Source: an uncultured Actinomycetes bacterium | Lineage (GTDB): Bacteria > Actinomycetota > Acidimicrobiia > Acidimicrobiales > RAAP-2 | Direction: 5' to 3' | DNA: 64,000 nt | NCBI GenBank assembly: GCA_903825305.1 | Contig: CAIKAC010000023.1 | Span: 146,464 to 210,463 of the forward strand | Shown here: piece after piece, positions 9,175-18,225 of the stretch | Layout: each line of letters opens with the position of its first letter | Numbering within the stretch: the first letter of the stretch is position 1 | Notes under the pieces: model-generated | What the model was told of the DNA's origin: nothing | Databases searched by the model: none | The model's input: only the letters and a program-made list of their open reading frames with translations | Made by a program: the position numbers and the translations under genes

Positions 9175-9372
9175 GTGGCTGAACAAGAGCACAAGCAACG
9201 CCCCAAACCAGCTGAAACTGAAGCCGAATCAACGCAGACGCCGCCGGCGAGCAGTGTCGAGTCAGACAAGATCAAGGCAGATCTCGACAGCCTGCTCGAC
9301 GAAATCGACGAAGTCCTTGAAGGCAATGCCGAAGAGTTTGTTCGCAACTATGTGCAAAAGGGAGGGGAGTAG
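9175..9372 (+). CDS. pup: prokaryotic ubiquitin-like protein Pup, ending in Gly-Gly-Glu
   Basis: A 65-residue modifier that PafA attaches through its C-terminal glutamate to substrate lysines. The N-terminal half is polar and disordered; the C-terminal half holds the Mpa-binding helix (about 32-58, with the NAEEFVRNYVQKG segment). The last residues are GGE and not GGQ, so the protein is ready for ligation without deamidation. A GTG start lies 3 bases after dop; the stop overlaps the GTG of prcB. Confidence 0.96.
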   Translation: MAEQEHKQRPKPAETEAESTQTPPASSVESDKIKADLDSLLDEIDEVLEGNAEEFVRNYVQKGGE

Positions 9373-10175
9373 TGGCACTACCGCTCTTTCAACCCCAGCA
9401 AGACCCAGGTCCTGATTTCACGTCGCTTCTCGCGACGAAGGGTGCGCTAGGACTTTCGGAAAATGCTGCGACCTTGGCACCCCATGGCACCACGGTGTTG
9501 GCAATTCGATACGCAGATGGGGTCATCATGGCAGGCGATCGCCGAGCCACCGCTGGGCACTCCATCGAACACCGAGCGATGGAGAAGGTCTTTCCAGCGG
9601 ATCGCTATTCAGCCGTAGCTATCTCGGGTTCAGCTGGCATGGCAATAGACATGGTGAAGCTCTTTCAGGTGCAACTTGAGCACTATGAAAAGGTCGAAGG
9701 GGTCACCTTGAGTCTCGAGGGTAAAGCCAACCAACTCGCCCAAATGGTCCGAACCCATCTACCGATGGCCATGCAGGGCTTCATTGTCATTCCGCTCTTT
9801 TGCGGTTTTGATCTTGCGAGCGGCCTGGGACGTATTTTCACCTATGACGCCACCGGCGGCCACTACGAAGAGGGCGACTTCCAAGCAACAGGATCTGGTG
9901 GTCGCGACGCACGAAACACCATCAAGTTGGGGTATCGCGAACAACTCGGCCTCGACGATGCAGTGGAGCTTGCGGTTCTTGCCCTCTATGAAGCAGCCGA
10001 TGCTGATTCGGCGACAGGCGGGCCTGACTTGGTCCGTGGCATCTATCCCATCGTGGCGTCGGTAAGCGCCGAGGGATACCGACAAATTGACGAAGCAGTC
10101 GTGGCTCAGCGCTTCGAAGAAGCAATTGAACGACGTCGCCAAAGCGGTGGCCTAGCAGGAGGAACGCTTCGATGA
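9372..10175 (+). CDS. prcB: 20S proteasome beta subunit
   Basis: Catalytic subunit of the 20S core particle, an N-terminal threonine hydrolase. A propeptide of about 39 residues precedes the cleavage site HG|TT, so Thr40 becomes the nucleophile; the following VIMAGDRRAT segment contains the conserved Asp and Arg of the active site, and GSGG appears further on. Length 267 residues matches actinobacterial PrcB. Translation starts at a GTG that overlaps the last base of the pup stop codon, and the end overlaps prcA by four bases, which fits equal production of both subunits. Confidence 0.96.
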   Translation: MALPLFQPQQDPGPDFTSLLATKGALGLSENAATLAPHGTTVLAIRYADGVIMAGDRRATAGHSIEHRAMEKVFPADRYSAVAISGSAGMAIDMVKLFQVQLEHYEKVEGVTLSLEGKANQLAQMVRTHLPMAMQGFIVIPLFCGFDLASGLGRIFTYDATGGHYEEGDFQATGSGGRDARNTIKLGYREQLGLDDAVELAVLALYEAADADSATGGPDLVRGIYPIVASVSAEGYRQIDEAVVAQRFEEAIERRRQSGGLAGGTLR

Positions 10176-10849
10176 GCATGCCCTACTACGTTGCTCCTGA
10201 ACAAGTCATGAAGGACAGGGCCGAGTACGCCCAAAAAGGCATCGCGCGTGGACGATCTCTCATTGCGACCACTTACAACGCCGGCATTGTCTTGGTGGCT
10301 GAAAATCCCTCCAAGACCCTTCACAAGATCTCAGAAATTTATGATCGCATCGCTTTCGCAGGCGTCGGCAAGTTCAATGAATACGATCAGCTTCGAGTTG
10401 CTGGCGTTCGCCATGCCGATCTCAAGGGCTTCCAATTCTCGCGAGCCGATGTTGATGCACGGTCTCTCGCCAACCTCTACGCCCAGTACCTTGGCAATGT
10501 GTTCACCCACGAAATGAAGCCACTCGAGGTAGAAATTTTGGTTGCAGAGTTAGGTAGTTCACAGCGCCCCACGCAACTGTTCCATGTTGCCTACGAAGGC
10601 ACGATCACCGACGAGGGTGAGTGGGCGGTACTCGGTGGCGACGCCGACACCATTCGCCAAAACTTTGAGGGGCGCTTTGCATCCTCGTGGGACCTCGCCC
10701 AAGCCGTTAAGGCCTGTGCAGCAGCCCTCAGCGGTCCCGAGCGCTCTCTTGGTGCCCTAGATCTCGAAGCTGCCACGCTCTCCGATGGCAACGGTCGACG
10801 CACCTTTGAGCGCCTTGACGATACGAGGCTCGCATCCTTGCTCGCCTAA
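10172..10849 (+). CDS. prcA: 20S proteasome alpha subunit
   Basis: Forms the gated outer rings of the 20S particle that dock to Mpa. The 225-residue protein starts with the alpha-subunit N-terminal helix ([18 protein letters not shown]) followed by the KGIARGRS and [15 protein letters not shown] segments of the family. It has no catalytic threonine. The gene overlaps prcB by ATGA. A small acidic C-terminal tail follows, shorter than in mycobacteria. Confidence 0.95.
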   Translation: MSMPYYVAPEQVMKDRAEYAQKGIARGRSLIATTYNAGIVLVAENPSKTLHKISEIYDRIAFAGVGKFNEYDQLRVAGVRHADLKGFQFSRADVDARSLANLYAQYLGNVFTHEMKPLEVEILVAELGSSQRPTQLFHVAYEGTITDEGEWAVLGGDADTIRQNFEGRFASSWDLAQAVKACAAALSGPERSLGALDLEAATLSDGNGRRTFERLDDTRLASLLA

Positions 10850-10885
10850 GGCTCGCGCCGACTCGCAATCAAGCCGCACTTTCGC

Positions 10886-10891
10886 TACGGT
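10886..10891 (+). promoter_or_regulatory. -10-like hexamer, leaderless start of pafA
   Basis: TACGGT, 7 bases before the GTG at 10899, with no Shine-Dalgarno in the interval. It suggests pafA has its own promoter after prcA and is translated from a leaderless message. Confidence 0.45.
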
Positions 10892-10898
10892 TCGCATA

Positions 10899-12257
10899 GT
10901 GCAGAGGCGAATCATGGGCATCGAGACCGAGTTCGGCGTGACCTTTTCTCACCAGGGGCAACGTCGGCTCTCGCCCGATGAGGTTGCGCGACACCTCTTC
11001 AAGCGGGTCGTCACGTGGGGGCGAAGCTCTAATGTCTTTTTGGAGAATGGCTCGCGGCTCTACCTTGATGTGGGCAGCCACCCGGAATACGCGACACCCG
11101 AATGCGACAGCATTTCCGATCTCATCGCCCATGACAAGGCTGGTGAGTGGATTATTCATCAGCTGGTGACCGATGCCCAAGAGCGTCTCAGGGCAGACGG
11201 CCACCGAGGTGAGATATTCGTCTTCAAGAACAACACCGACTCGGCCAACAACTCTTATGGGTGCCACGAGAACTACCTCACGCCCCGAGAAGAGGATCCT
11301 GGTACTTACAACCAGTACTTGATTCCCTTTTTGGTGAGCAGACAGATTTATGCGGGGGCTGGCAAGGTGCTTTTTGACGGCCGCGATACGCGCTATGTCA
11401 TCTCGCAACGAGCTGAACACATGTGGGAAGCCATGTCATCCGCCACTACTCGTTCACGACCACTCATCAACACCCGAGACGAACCTCATGCTGACGCTGC
11501 GAAGTACCGACGGCTCCACGTCATCGTGGGTGATTCCAACATGTCAGAGCACGCGACCTTCCTCAAGGTTGGTGCGACTTGCGTAATGCTGAGCATTCTC
11601 GAGGACCACGGACAGGTACTCCGAGATTTCACGCTGGAGAATCCGGTGAGGGCAATTAGGGAAATTTCGCAAGACCCAAGTTTGCGAGCCAAGGTGCGCT
11701 TGGCTAATGGTCGAGAGGTGTCCGCACTCGAGATTCAGACTGAATTTGTGGAGCGCGCGTTAAAATATCGAGACCGAAAAGGTCTGCCCGTCGAAGAGGA
11801 TCGCGCACTCGATCTGTGGGCCAACACCATCGATGCCCTATGGCGCGATCCCAATGAGCTCAGCAGCCAAGTCGACTGGATCGCCAAGCGGCGACTCATT
11901 GATGAATACCGAGATCGACGAGGCTTAAGCCTCGACGACCCCAAGATTGCCATGATCGATTTGCTCTATCACGACATTGATCCCGATCGCGGCCTGTTCT
12001 ACCGGCTCCAGAAGTCGGGGCATGCAGACCGTATCGTGAGCGATCGCCAAATTCGCGAAGCTGCGGTAATCCCGCCACAGACAACTCGGGCTCGACTTCG
12101 AGGCGCCTTTGTCAAGCGGGCAAAGGAACAGCGTCGTGACTACACCGTCGACTGGGTTCACCTCAAACTCAACGATCAAGCGCAGCGCACCTTGACCCTT
12201 AAAAATCCATTTAAGTCGCACGATGAGCGCGTCGAAAAGTTGATCAGTTCCCTCTAA
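10899..12257 (+). CDS. pafA: Pup-protein ligase
   Basis: Joins the gamma-carboxylate of the Pup C-terminal glutamate to substrate lysine side chains using ATP; related to glutamine synthetase and Dop. The 452-residue protein starts (V/M)[13 protein letters not shown], just as the mycobacterial ligase does, which fixes the GTG at 10899; more upstream in-frame starts would reach into prcA. Visible are the GIETEFG metal/ATP segment (7-13), the LDVGSHPEY segment with the conserved Asp57, and the absence of the Dop loop. In mycobacteria pafB and pafC follow, but here lepB and the tat genes follow directly. Confidence 0.96.
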   Translation: MQRRIMGIETEFGVTFSHQGQRRLSPDEVARHLFKRVVTWGRSSNVFLENGSRLYLDVGSHPEYATPECDSISDLIAHDKAGEWIIHQLVTDAQERLRADGHRGEIFVFKNNTDSANNSYGCHENYLTPREEDPGTYNQYLIPFLVSRQIYAGAGKVLFDGRDTRYVISQRAEHMWEAMSSATTRSRPLINTRDEPHADAAKYRRLHVIVGDSNMSEHATFLKVGATCVMLSILEDHGQVLRDFTLENPVRAIREISQDPSLRAKVRLANGREVSALEIQTEFVERALKYRDRKGLPVEEDRALDLWANTIDALWRDPNELSSQVDWIAKRRLIDEYRDRRGLSLDDPKIAMIDLLYHDIDPDRGLFYRLQKSGHADRIVSDRQIREAAVIPPQTTRARLRGAFVKRAKEQRRDYTVDWVHLKLNDQAQRTLTLKNPFKSHDERVEKLISSL

Positions 12258-12310
12258 ATCTTGGCTTCCCGAACCAACTACCGTCGCGGCCTCTACTAAC
12301 CTGCCTCAGC

Positions 12311-12946
12311 GTGGAGATCGAAGAAACCCAGAATCCAAGTTCAGATGGTGATTTCTTCTCCCAAGCACCACTTCCGAGTACCGAGCGAAAAGGCCGGCAC
12401 CGCAAGCGCGGACAGGGAAAGCGTGCCGCGGGCGAATGGCTCGTCGTGGTGGTGGTTGCGCTCTTGGTTGCCTTTTTGGTTCGAACCTTTCTCTTTCAGA
12501 CCTTTTACATTCCTTCTGCGTCAATGGAGCCAACGCTTCAAATCGGAGACCGAATCATTGTTTCCAAAATCACCTATGACATCCGCTCACCTGAGCGAGG
12601 TGACATCGTCGTGTTCCATGCACCAACGGCCGAACACAATGCTTGTGGTGACCCGGGTGTTACCGACTTGGTGAAACGAGTGATCGGCCTGCCGGGGGAG
12701 ACCATTGGCTCTCGCGGCAACAACGTCACCATCAATGGCAAAGCCATTGCCGAACCATGGTTCCCAGCCACCCCCCTTGGGCCGCCCATCACCACCCAAA
12801 AGATCCCTGCTGGCCAATATTTCGTCATGGGTGATAACCGCACCGACTCATGCGACAGTCGCACCTGGGGGACGGTGCCGCGATCGAACATCATTGGCCA
12901 TGTGGTCTTTAGGATCTGGCCAATTAGCCGTATTGGCGTTCCCTAG
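12311..12946 (+). CDS. lepB: signal peptidase I
   Basis: Membrane-anchored serine protease that cleaves signal peptides of Sec and Tat exported proteins. The 211-residue protein has a polar basic N-terminus, one membrane helix at about 42-62, the SASMEPT box with catalytic Ser71, the LVKRVIG box with catalytic Lys122 and the GDNRTDSCDSR box near the C-terminus. The GTG start is preceded by TAACCT 8 bases upstream and no clear Shine-Dalgarno. Its place between pafA and the tat genes fits an export role. Confidence 0.95.
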   Translation: MEIEETQNPSSDGDFFSQAPLPSTERKGRHRKRGQGKRAAGEWLVVVVVALLVAFLVRTFLFQTFYIPSASMEPTLQIGDRIIVSKITYDIRSPERGDIVVFHAPTAEHNACGDPGVTDLVKRVIGLPGETIGSRGNNVTINGKAIAEPWFPATPLGPPITTQKIPAGQYFVMGDNRTDSCDSRTWGTVPRSNIIGHVVFRIWPISRIGVP

Positions 12947-12970
12947 CGACGAACGAGGAGAATGCCTCGG

Positions 12971-12976
12971 TAGGAT
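12971..12976 (+). promoter_or_regulatory. -10-like hexamer, leaderless start of the TatB-like gene
   Basis: TAGGAT, 6 bases before the GTG at 12983, with no Shine-Dalgarno. One of the clearest examples of the leaderless layout in this window. Confidence 0.5.
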
Positions 12977-12982
12977 GGCCAC

Positions 12983-13381
12983 GTGTTGAGCCTGAGCCCC
13001 GCCAAGTTGCTCATCGTCGCAGTCGTGGCGCTGGTCCTCGTTGGCCCCAACAAATTGCCGCAAGTGGCACGCCAACTTGGGGGTTTTTGGAAGGCGTTTC
13101 GAAGCTTTTCCCAAAAGATCGAGTCCGAGGTGCGCGCCAGTGTTCCCGACCTCCCGAGTAGTGGCGAAATTGCCCGGTATGCGCGTTCTCCCGTCAGTTT
13201 GCTCGACACCCTCGCGGGTCTCGATGGCGACAAGTTGCAGGCTGATCCCGGGCAGAACGATCTGCCAGCAATGAATGAGGGTCTGCGCATCGACCCACAA
13301 GCGCCAAAGCGTGAATCTCACGATTCATCATCGTCCCCTCCCGACAGCGTGGATCCGCATTTCGATCCACGTTGGAATTGA
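12983..13381 (+). CDS. tatB: Sec-independent translocase subunit, TatB-like
   Basis: Part of the twin-arginine translocase that exports folded proteins. A single N-terminal membrane helix (about 8-22) is followed by the hinge GPNKLP and an amphipathic helix (about 26-52), then a long polar tail to residue 132. The Gly-Pro hinge and the length point to TatB; TatA normally has Phe-Gly in the hinge and is shorter. In the corresponding mycobacterial locus the gene is annotated tatA, so TatA is the alternative. tatC follows after 6 bases. Confidence 0.82.
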   Translation: MLSLSPAKLLIVAVVALVLVGPNKLPQVARQLGGFWKAFRSFSQKIESEVRASVPDLPSSGEIARYARSPVSLLDTLAGLDGDKLQADPGQNDLPAMNEGLRIDPQAPKRESHDSSSSPPDSVDPHFDPRWN

Positions 13382-13387
13382 GACGCC

Positions 13388-14128
13388 GTGACGCTCAAGG
13401 ATCGATTGAGTAACTCAAAGGCCAATTCGCTCACGCTGACCGAGCATCTCACCGAGCTGCGCCGTCGACTGATGGTGGGTCTCGGCGCCTTTGTGGTTGC
13501 GTCGATCGTGGGGTTTTTCCTCTACGGCCCCTTGCTCCACTTTCTTCGCCAGCCCTATTGCCTTGCGAGCGGCAATCGATGCGACTTGTATGTCACCGGA
13601 CCGCTTGATGGGATTACCGTGCGTCTTCAGATTGCCTGCTTCGCCGGTGTTGTGCTCGCTTCGCCCGTAGTGCTGTTTGAGCTGTGGCGCTTCATCACAC
13701 CAGGCCTCAAGTCCAAAGAGCGCAAATATGCCATTCCCTTCATTCTCGTCTCGCTCACATTGTTTGGCCTAGGCGCAGCCATTGCCTATGTAACCTTGGA
13801 ACACGCATTGAGTTGGCTTTCTGCCATTGGCGGCCCAAGCCTTCGACCCATCTACAACCCAAAGCAATACCTGTCCCTCGTCATGTGGATGATGATCCTG
13901 TTCGGCGCTGCCTTTGAATTTCCCGTCATTTTGGTGGGCTTGGAACTCATCCGAGCGGTGACCTGGCGACAATTGCTCGGATGGTGGCGCTGGGCAATCA
14001 TCGCAATCACGTTGGCATCGGCGCTGTTCACCCCCTCGAGCGACCCCTTCTCCATGCTCATGTTGATGATCCCATTGATCGTGTTTTATTTCATCTCCAT
14101 AGGCCTTGGATGGTTGTTTCGACGGTGA
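13388..14128 (+). CDS. tatC: Sec-independent protein translocase TatC
   Basis: Receptor for twin-arginine signal peptides, with six membrane segments. The 246-residue protein contains the family N-terminal segment LTEHLTELRRRL, the LVLASP-like periplasmic/membrane segment near 95-105 (here VVLASPVVLFELWRFI) and a C-terminal hydrophobic helix pair. Starts with GTG 6 bases after the TatB-like gene and its TGA overlaps the ATG of the helicase gene, so the three are co-translated. Confidence 0.95.
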   Translation: MTLKDRLSNSKANSLTLTEHLTELRRRLMVGLGAFVVASIVGFFLYGPLLHFLRQPYCLASGNRCDLYVTGPLDGITVRLQIACFAGVVLASPVVLFELWRFITPGLKSKERKYAIPFILVSLTLFGLGAAIAYVTLEHALSWLSAIGGPSLRPIYNPKQYLSLVMWMMILFGAAFEFPVILVGLELIRAVTWRQLLGWWRWAIIAITLASALFTPSSDPFSMLMLMIPLIVFYFISIGLGWLFRR

Positions 14129-16290
14129 TGAAGAACTCGTTAGATGAGTTAGATGCCATCAGAGAGCGTCGGCTGGCGTTCGCCGCTAGACAGGGTTTTG
14201 AGCTCGACAACTTCCAACAAAGAGCGCTCGACTCACTTGATGATGGCGCCTCTCTCTTGGTGAGCGCACCGACCGGTTCAGGAAAAACCTTGGTCGCCGA
14301 CTATGGGGTGCAACGGTCACTTGATCTCGGGATGAAGTCCTTTTACACGACACCCCTCAAGGCACTGTCGAATCAGAAGTATCTCGAGCTCAAGCGTCAA
14401 CACGGAGCTGATCGCGTCGGACTGCTTACGGGCGACACCTCCCAGAACCCTGGTGCACCCATTGTGGTGATGACTACCGAAGTTTTGCGCAACATGTTGC
14501 TCAACCACTCACCGCAGCTCAATCGATTGGGTCTCGTGGTCCTTGATGAGGTGCACTTCCTCCAAGACCCCTATCGAGGTGGCGTATGGGAAGAGGTCAT
14601 CATTATGACCCCAGCCCACGTGCAGTTCGTCTGCTTGTCAGCCACCGTTTCCAACGCCTCGGTGCTTGGAGAGTGGATTGCGACCAACCGCGGACGAACT
14701 GACGTGATCATTGAACGAGATCGCCCCATCACCTTGCATCACCATGTTGCCGTGACGCCTCGGGCTACCTTTTCGCCAGAACTATTCGATCTTCTCCAAG
14801 GTGATCGAGTCTCCGATTACGGCTTGCGGATTGACCAAAGCAACTCTCGCCGACGCGGAGGTGGTGCGAACGCATGGCGAGGTGCCAAATCTGGTCCCAA
14901 TACCGACCCGTATCGCACACCTCGCAGGAGCGAACTGGTCGCCTTGCTCTTCGAAGAAGAGCTGTTGCCGGCAATCTGGTTCATTTTTTCCCGAGCTGCC
15001 TGTGACGATGCTGCACGTGCCCTGTTGCGAGACGGCGTGCATCTCACCAAAAGTGCAGACCGCAAGCGCATCCGCGCCATCGTCGAGGCGCAAGTCGAAC
15101 AATTTACCGACGACGAACTTGACGCACTCGGCTATGACGACTGGGTTGAACAACTCGAAGCCGGCATAGCCGCTCACCATGCCGGCATGGTCCCTGCGTT
15201 TCGTGAAGCTGTAGAGACGCTGTTTTCTGAAGGCCTCCTCAAGGTTGTCTTCGCAACCGAAACGCTGTCTCTCGGCATCAATATGCCAGCACGAACCGTT
15301 GTGATGGATAGATTCACCAAATACGGAGGTTCGGGAAGGGCCACCTTGACTTCGGGTGAATTTGCTCAAATGTCAGGGCGTGCGGGTCGTCGAGGTCTTG
15401 ATGACGAGGGCCATGCAGTGGTGGTGTTTTCCAATGAGACACCCATCAATGATGTTGCGCGAGTCGCAACGGCACCACCGCCCGAACTTCATTCCAGTTT
15501 TCGCCCCACCTACAACTTGACCTCCAACTTGGTGCACCGATACAGCCGAGACCGAGCGCTTGAGATTCTCGATCAGACCTACGCCCAATTTGAGGCCCGC
15601 CGGCGCGGGGCGGGAGCAAATAATCGCGACATCACGGCCCAATTCCAACGTCGGCTCGGCATCTTGGAGGAGTTGGGATATCTCGATGGCTGGCGGTTGA
15701 CCGAACGTGGCAAGTTGCTCGAAGGTTTGTATCACGAATCAGATTTACTGCTTGCTGAAATCATCGAAGCTGGTTTTCTCGATGATCTCGAGCCAGCCCT
15801 CGTCGCAGGCGCCCTCTCTTCGCTGGTATTTGAGCCACGACACGCGAGGGTCGCGCCCCCCACACATCCCAAGAAGGCTTCCAAGAAGGCCAAAGGCGCG
15901 CTGCCTGACCGTCTTGGTGGGCCACGCCAACGCGAACTCAAAGAGCGCGTTGCGCTCATCACCGCACGCTCAGAGGTCATCCACGCCCTCGAGACCCAAC
16001 ATCGGGTACCGCGGTCTCGAAAGGCAGACGGCGGGATCGCGACAGCCGTTGCCTCTTGGGCTCGGGGTGCGCCACTTGGCGTGGTGCTTGATGTGGCACG
16101 GCGAGATGTCGGCGAAGTCGCAGCGGGAGACTTTGTTCGCATCGCAAAACAGGTCGCTGATCTGTGTGAACAGGTTAGTTATGCCAATACCCATCCGGAA
16201 TTAGTGGACGCTGCGGCTGAGGCAAAAACCCTCATCGTCCGCTCAGTGGTCGCGGCCGGTGGTCTTGAAGTATCCGCCAGCCAGCCTTAG
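14128..16290 (+). CDS. helY: Ski2/Mtr4-like DEAD-box RNA helicase, HelY type
   Basis: An ATP-dependent helicase of the Ski2-like superfamily 2 group, thought to act on RNA. The 720-residue protein has motif I APTGSGKT at 47-54, motif Ia TTPLKALSNQK, motif II DEVH, motif III SATVSN and motif VI QMSGRAGRRG, followed by a winged-helix and helical C-terminal region with a basic patch (KKASKKAKG). The start is ATG 14128 overlapping the tatC stop; an in-frame GTG immediately before it is equally possible. tatC-helY adjacency is the usual actinobacterial arrangement. Confidence 0.93.
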   Translation: MKNSLDELDAIRERRLAFAARQGFELDNFQQRALDSLDDGASLLVSAPTGSGKTLVADYGVQRSLDLGMKSFYTTPLKALSNQKYLELKRQHGADRVGLLTGDTSQNPGAPIVVMTTEVLRNMLLNHSPQLNRLGLVVLDEVHFLQDPYRGGVWEEVIIMTPAHVQFVCLSATVSNASVLGEWIATNRGRTDVIIERDRPITLHHHVAVTPRATFSPELFDLLQGDRVSDYGLRIDQSNSRRRGGGANAWRGAKSGPNTDPYRTPRRSELVALLFEEELLPAIWFIFSRAACDDAARALLRDGVHLTKSADRKRIRAIVEAQVEQFTDDELDALGYDDWVEQLEAGIAAHHAGMVPAFREAVETLFSEGLLKVVFATETLSLGINMPARTVVMDRFTKYGGSGRATLTSGEFAQMSGRAGRRGLDDEGHAVVVFSNETPINDVARVATAPPPELHSSFRPTYNLTSNLVHRYSRDRALEILDQTYAQFEARRRGAGANNRDITAQFQRRLGILEELGYLDGWRLTERGKLLEGLYHESDLLLAEIIEAGFLDDLEPALVAGALSSLVFEPRHARVAPPTHPKKASKKAKGALPDRLGGPRQRELKERVALITARSEVIHALETQHRVPRSRKADGGIATAVASWARGAPLGVVLDVARRDVGEVAAGDFVRIAKQVADLCEQVSYANTHPELVDAAAEAKTLIVRSVVAAGGLEVSASQP

Positions 16291-16313
16291 GGTCGCCGTA
16301 GGCTCGTCAGACG

Positions 16314-17933
16314 ATGTCCACGTACTCCGTCGAGATGTTCACTGAAGATGAACAGGCTGTCCTCAAGCCCTATTTTACGAACCTCGACCAGCCTGTGTTC
16401 GCCCTGGTCAACCTTCCCGAGGTGGTCAAAGGTGCGCTCTTTGCTCGCTACTCACGCAGCCCCAAGAGTTTGCGTCGCCTCTTCCTCGATGAATTTGTCG
16501 GTGACCTCGACCTCAGTGGAGACTTGAGTTTCGATGCGACTATTGGTCTTCGTCGAGCTGAAGAGCTCTACGAGAAGGTGTTCTTTGAATACGGAGATGA
16601 CTCGGTCGCTCAGCTCGGTGGCGTCCACCTAGCCTGCGAGCAAGCCTCGAACGTGCTCACCAAAGTCCTCGAGTGGGGACGTTTGATGAGCTATCTCGAG
16701 CAATCAACGCGCTATCTGAGCTACGACGCTCGGATGCCCAACGGCCACTATCGCTATTACCGGAGCCCCGAGATTCTCGATTCGAATCTGGGCGCTCGCT
16801 ACATCGGTGACATGGATCGAATTTTCGACTCGTACGCCGCCATGTTGCCCAAAGTGCAGCAGTGGCTAACCCAGCGCTATCCCCAAGAGCCAGGGGACTC
16901 GGATTTTGTTTATCGCCAAGCCATTCGAGCCAAGGCCTTAGACGCAGTTCGTGGATTACTCCCCGCATCGTCACTATCGAATGTTGGCATCTACGGTTCA
17001 GGGCAAGCCTATGAAATGCTGCTTCTGCGCATGAGGGCCCTTGCCTTGCCGGAGTCGCAGCGCTACGCCGACATGATGCTTGAAGAATTGCGCAAAGTGA
17101 TTCCGAGTTTCCTCCGTCGCGTTGACATCGCTGATCGCGGGGGAGTTTGGACTAAGTACTTCCAGGACACGCGATCTGATACGCAGCGTGTCCTTGAGCG
17201 GATTTGGCCCGATGCCCTCGCCCCGCAAGTGACCAGCAATGACGATGAGGTGCGACTCGTGGCCTTTGATCCCGAGGGCGAAGACAAGGTGCTCGCAGCC
17301 ATCGTGTTTGCTGCCACCCGGTTGTCAGAAGCAGAGGCGATGGAGCGCGTCAAGCGACTGAGTCACGAAGACAAAGTCGCCATGTTCCATGCCTATGTCG
17401 GGGAGCGAGAAAACCGTCGGCACCGCCCAGGACGCGCCTTCGAGCGCACTGATTACCGATTTGAACTAACGACTGACTATGGAGCGTTTCGTGACCTTCA
17501 GCGTCACCGCATGCTCACCGTGGATTGGCAGCCGCTCGATGTCTCACTGGGTTACGACATGCCTGCCGTCATCGAGGAAGCAGAACTTGATGTTGAGTAC
17601 GAAGAGACGATGGAGCGTTCACGTTCGCTCTACATCGATCTTGCTCGCACCATGCCCGAACAAGCCGGTTACGCAGTGAGCTTGGCGTATCGCATTCGCT
17701 ACGTGATGCAAATGAATGCGCGCGAAGCAATTCACTTGCTCGAGTTGCGCTCTGGCCCCCAAGGTCACCCTTCGTATCGACGCGTCGCCCAAGCCATGCA
17801 TCGCGAAATTGAGAACACGGCGAAGCATCGCGCTATCGCTGCCGCTATGAGTTTCGTTGACCACGGCGAGAGTGATTTGGAGCGACTGGAATCCGAGCGC
17901 CGAGCAGAGCAGCGTCGGCTTCGGGTCCTCTAG
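16314..17933 (+). CDS. tandem (two-domain) ThyX-related flavoprotein
   Basis: A 539-residue protein that is two ThyX-fold domains in a row; ordinary flavin-dependent thymidylate synthase is about 220-260 residues. ThyX makes dTMP from dUMP using FAD and methylenetetrahydrofolate. In domain 1 the signature RHRx7S is WGR(121-123)...S131 with Arg133 kept, so the RH pair is lost. In domain 2 it is R397-H398-R399 with the Ser and following Arg replaced by Pro407 and Asp409. Domain 2 keeps the later NAR and LR segments (MNAREAIHLLELR). Activity is therefore uncertain; the two domains may form composite sites. It is not at the mycobacterial thyX position (between dapB and dapA), and a canonical thymidylate synthase may exist elsewhere. 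Confidence 0.85.
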   Translation: MSTYSVEMFTEDEQAVLKPYFTNLDQPVFALVNLPEVVKGALFARYSRSPKSLRRLFLDEFVGDLDLSGDLSFDATIGLRRAEELYEKVFFEYGDDSVAQLGGVHLACEQASNVLTKVLEWGRLMSYLEQSTRYLSYDARMPNGHYRYYRSPEILDSNLGARYIGDMDRIFDSYAAMLPKVQQWLTQRYPQEPGDSDFVYRQAIRAKALDAVRGLLPASSLSNVGIYGSGQAYEMLLLRMRALALPESQRYADMMLEELRKVIPSFLRRVDIADRGGVWTKYFQDTRSDTQRVLERIWPDALAPQVTSNDDEVRLVAFDPEGEDKVLAAIVFAATRLSEAEAMERVKRLSHEDKVAMFHAYVGERENRRHRPGRAFERTDYRFELTTDYGAFRDLQRHRMLTVDWQPLDVSLGYDMPAVIEEAELDVEYEETMERSRSLYIDLARTMPEQAGYAVSLAYRIRYVMQMNAREAIHLLELRSGPQGHPSYRRVAQAMHREIENTAKHRAIAAAMSFVDHGESDLERLESERRAEQRRLRVL

Positions 17934-18225
17934 CACAAGTCAAGATTTCTTGCCGTAGATCTCGTTTTGACTCAGCCCGAAGTCCTTGCAATACTCAATG
18001 CGTCCTGTGGATCTGTGAGGTAAATCTCACTGCTTTCTCAGGGAACGGGCGGAGGATTGGCCCGGGTGGCTGAGTAGAGAACGTCGAGGCTGGACGTGCC
18101 CGAGAGGGCGCGAACAGAGCGATGGCACCAAAGGCTTCCCGGGTCGAACCCCCCGCGGGAGCAGGATGCACTGCTTGACCCCTCTGGGTGTCTAGGATGC
18201 CACCGATAGCGATACGGAAGGCACT
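17934..18225 (+). other. gene-free region with dense secondary structure; possible non-coding RNA or long leader
   Basis: No open frame of note. Potential pairing on the plus strand: an 8-base helix ggcccggg (18059-18066) with cccgggtc (18138-18145); inside it hairpins ACGTC/GACGT (about 18081-18097) and GCCC-GAGA-GGGC (about 18098-18109, a GNRA-type loop). Alternatively the right arm forms a hairpin ending about 18162 whose loop contains six cytosines. A TAGGAT hexamer at 18193-18198 could be a promoter for the next gene. It does not fold as a tRNA and matches no riboswitch I can recall; the six-C loop is reminiscent of actinobacterial 6C RNA, but the second C-rich loop is not convincing. 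Confidence 0.3.

Noticed and set aside
18050-18170. possible tRNA (tRNA-Ser or selenocysteine type)
   Set aside because: A GGGTCGAACCC-like element is present, but there is no pairing acceptor stem, no proper anticodon arm and no canonical T loop.
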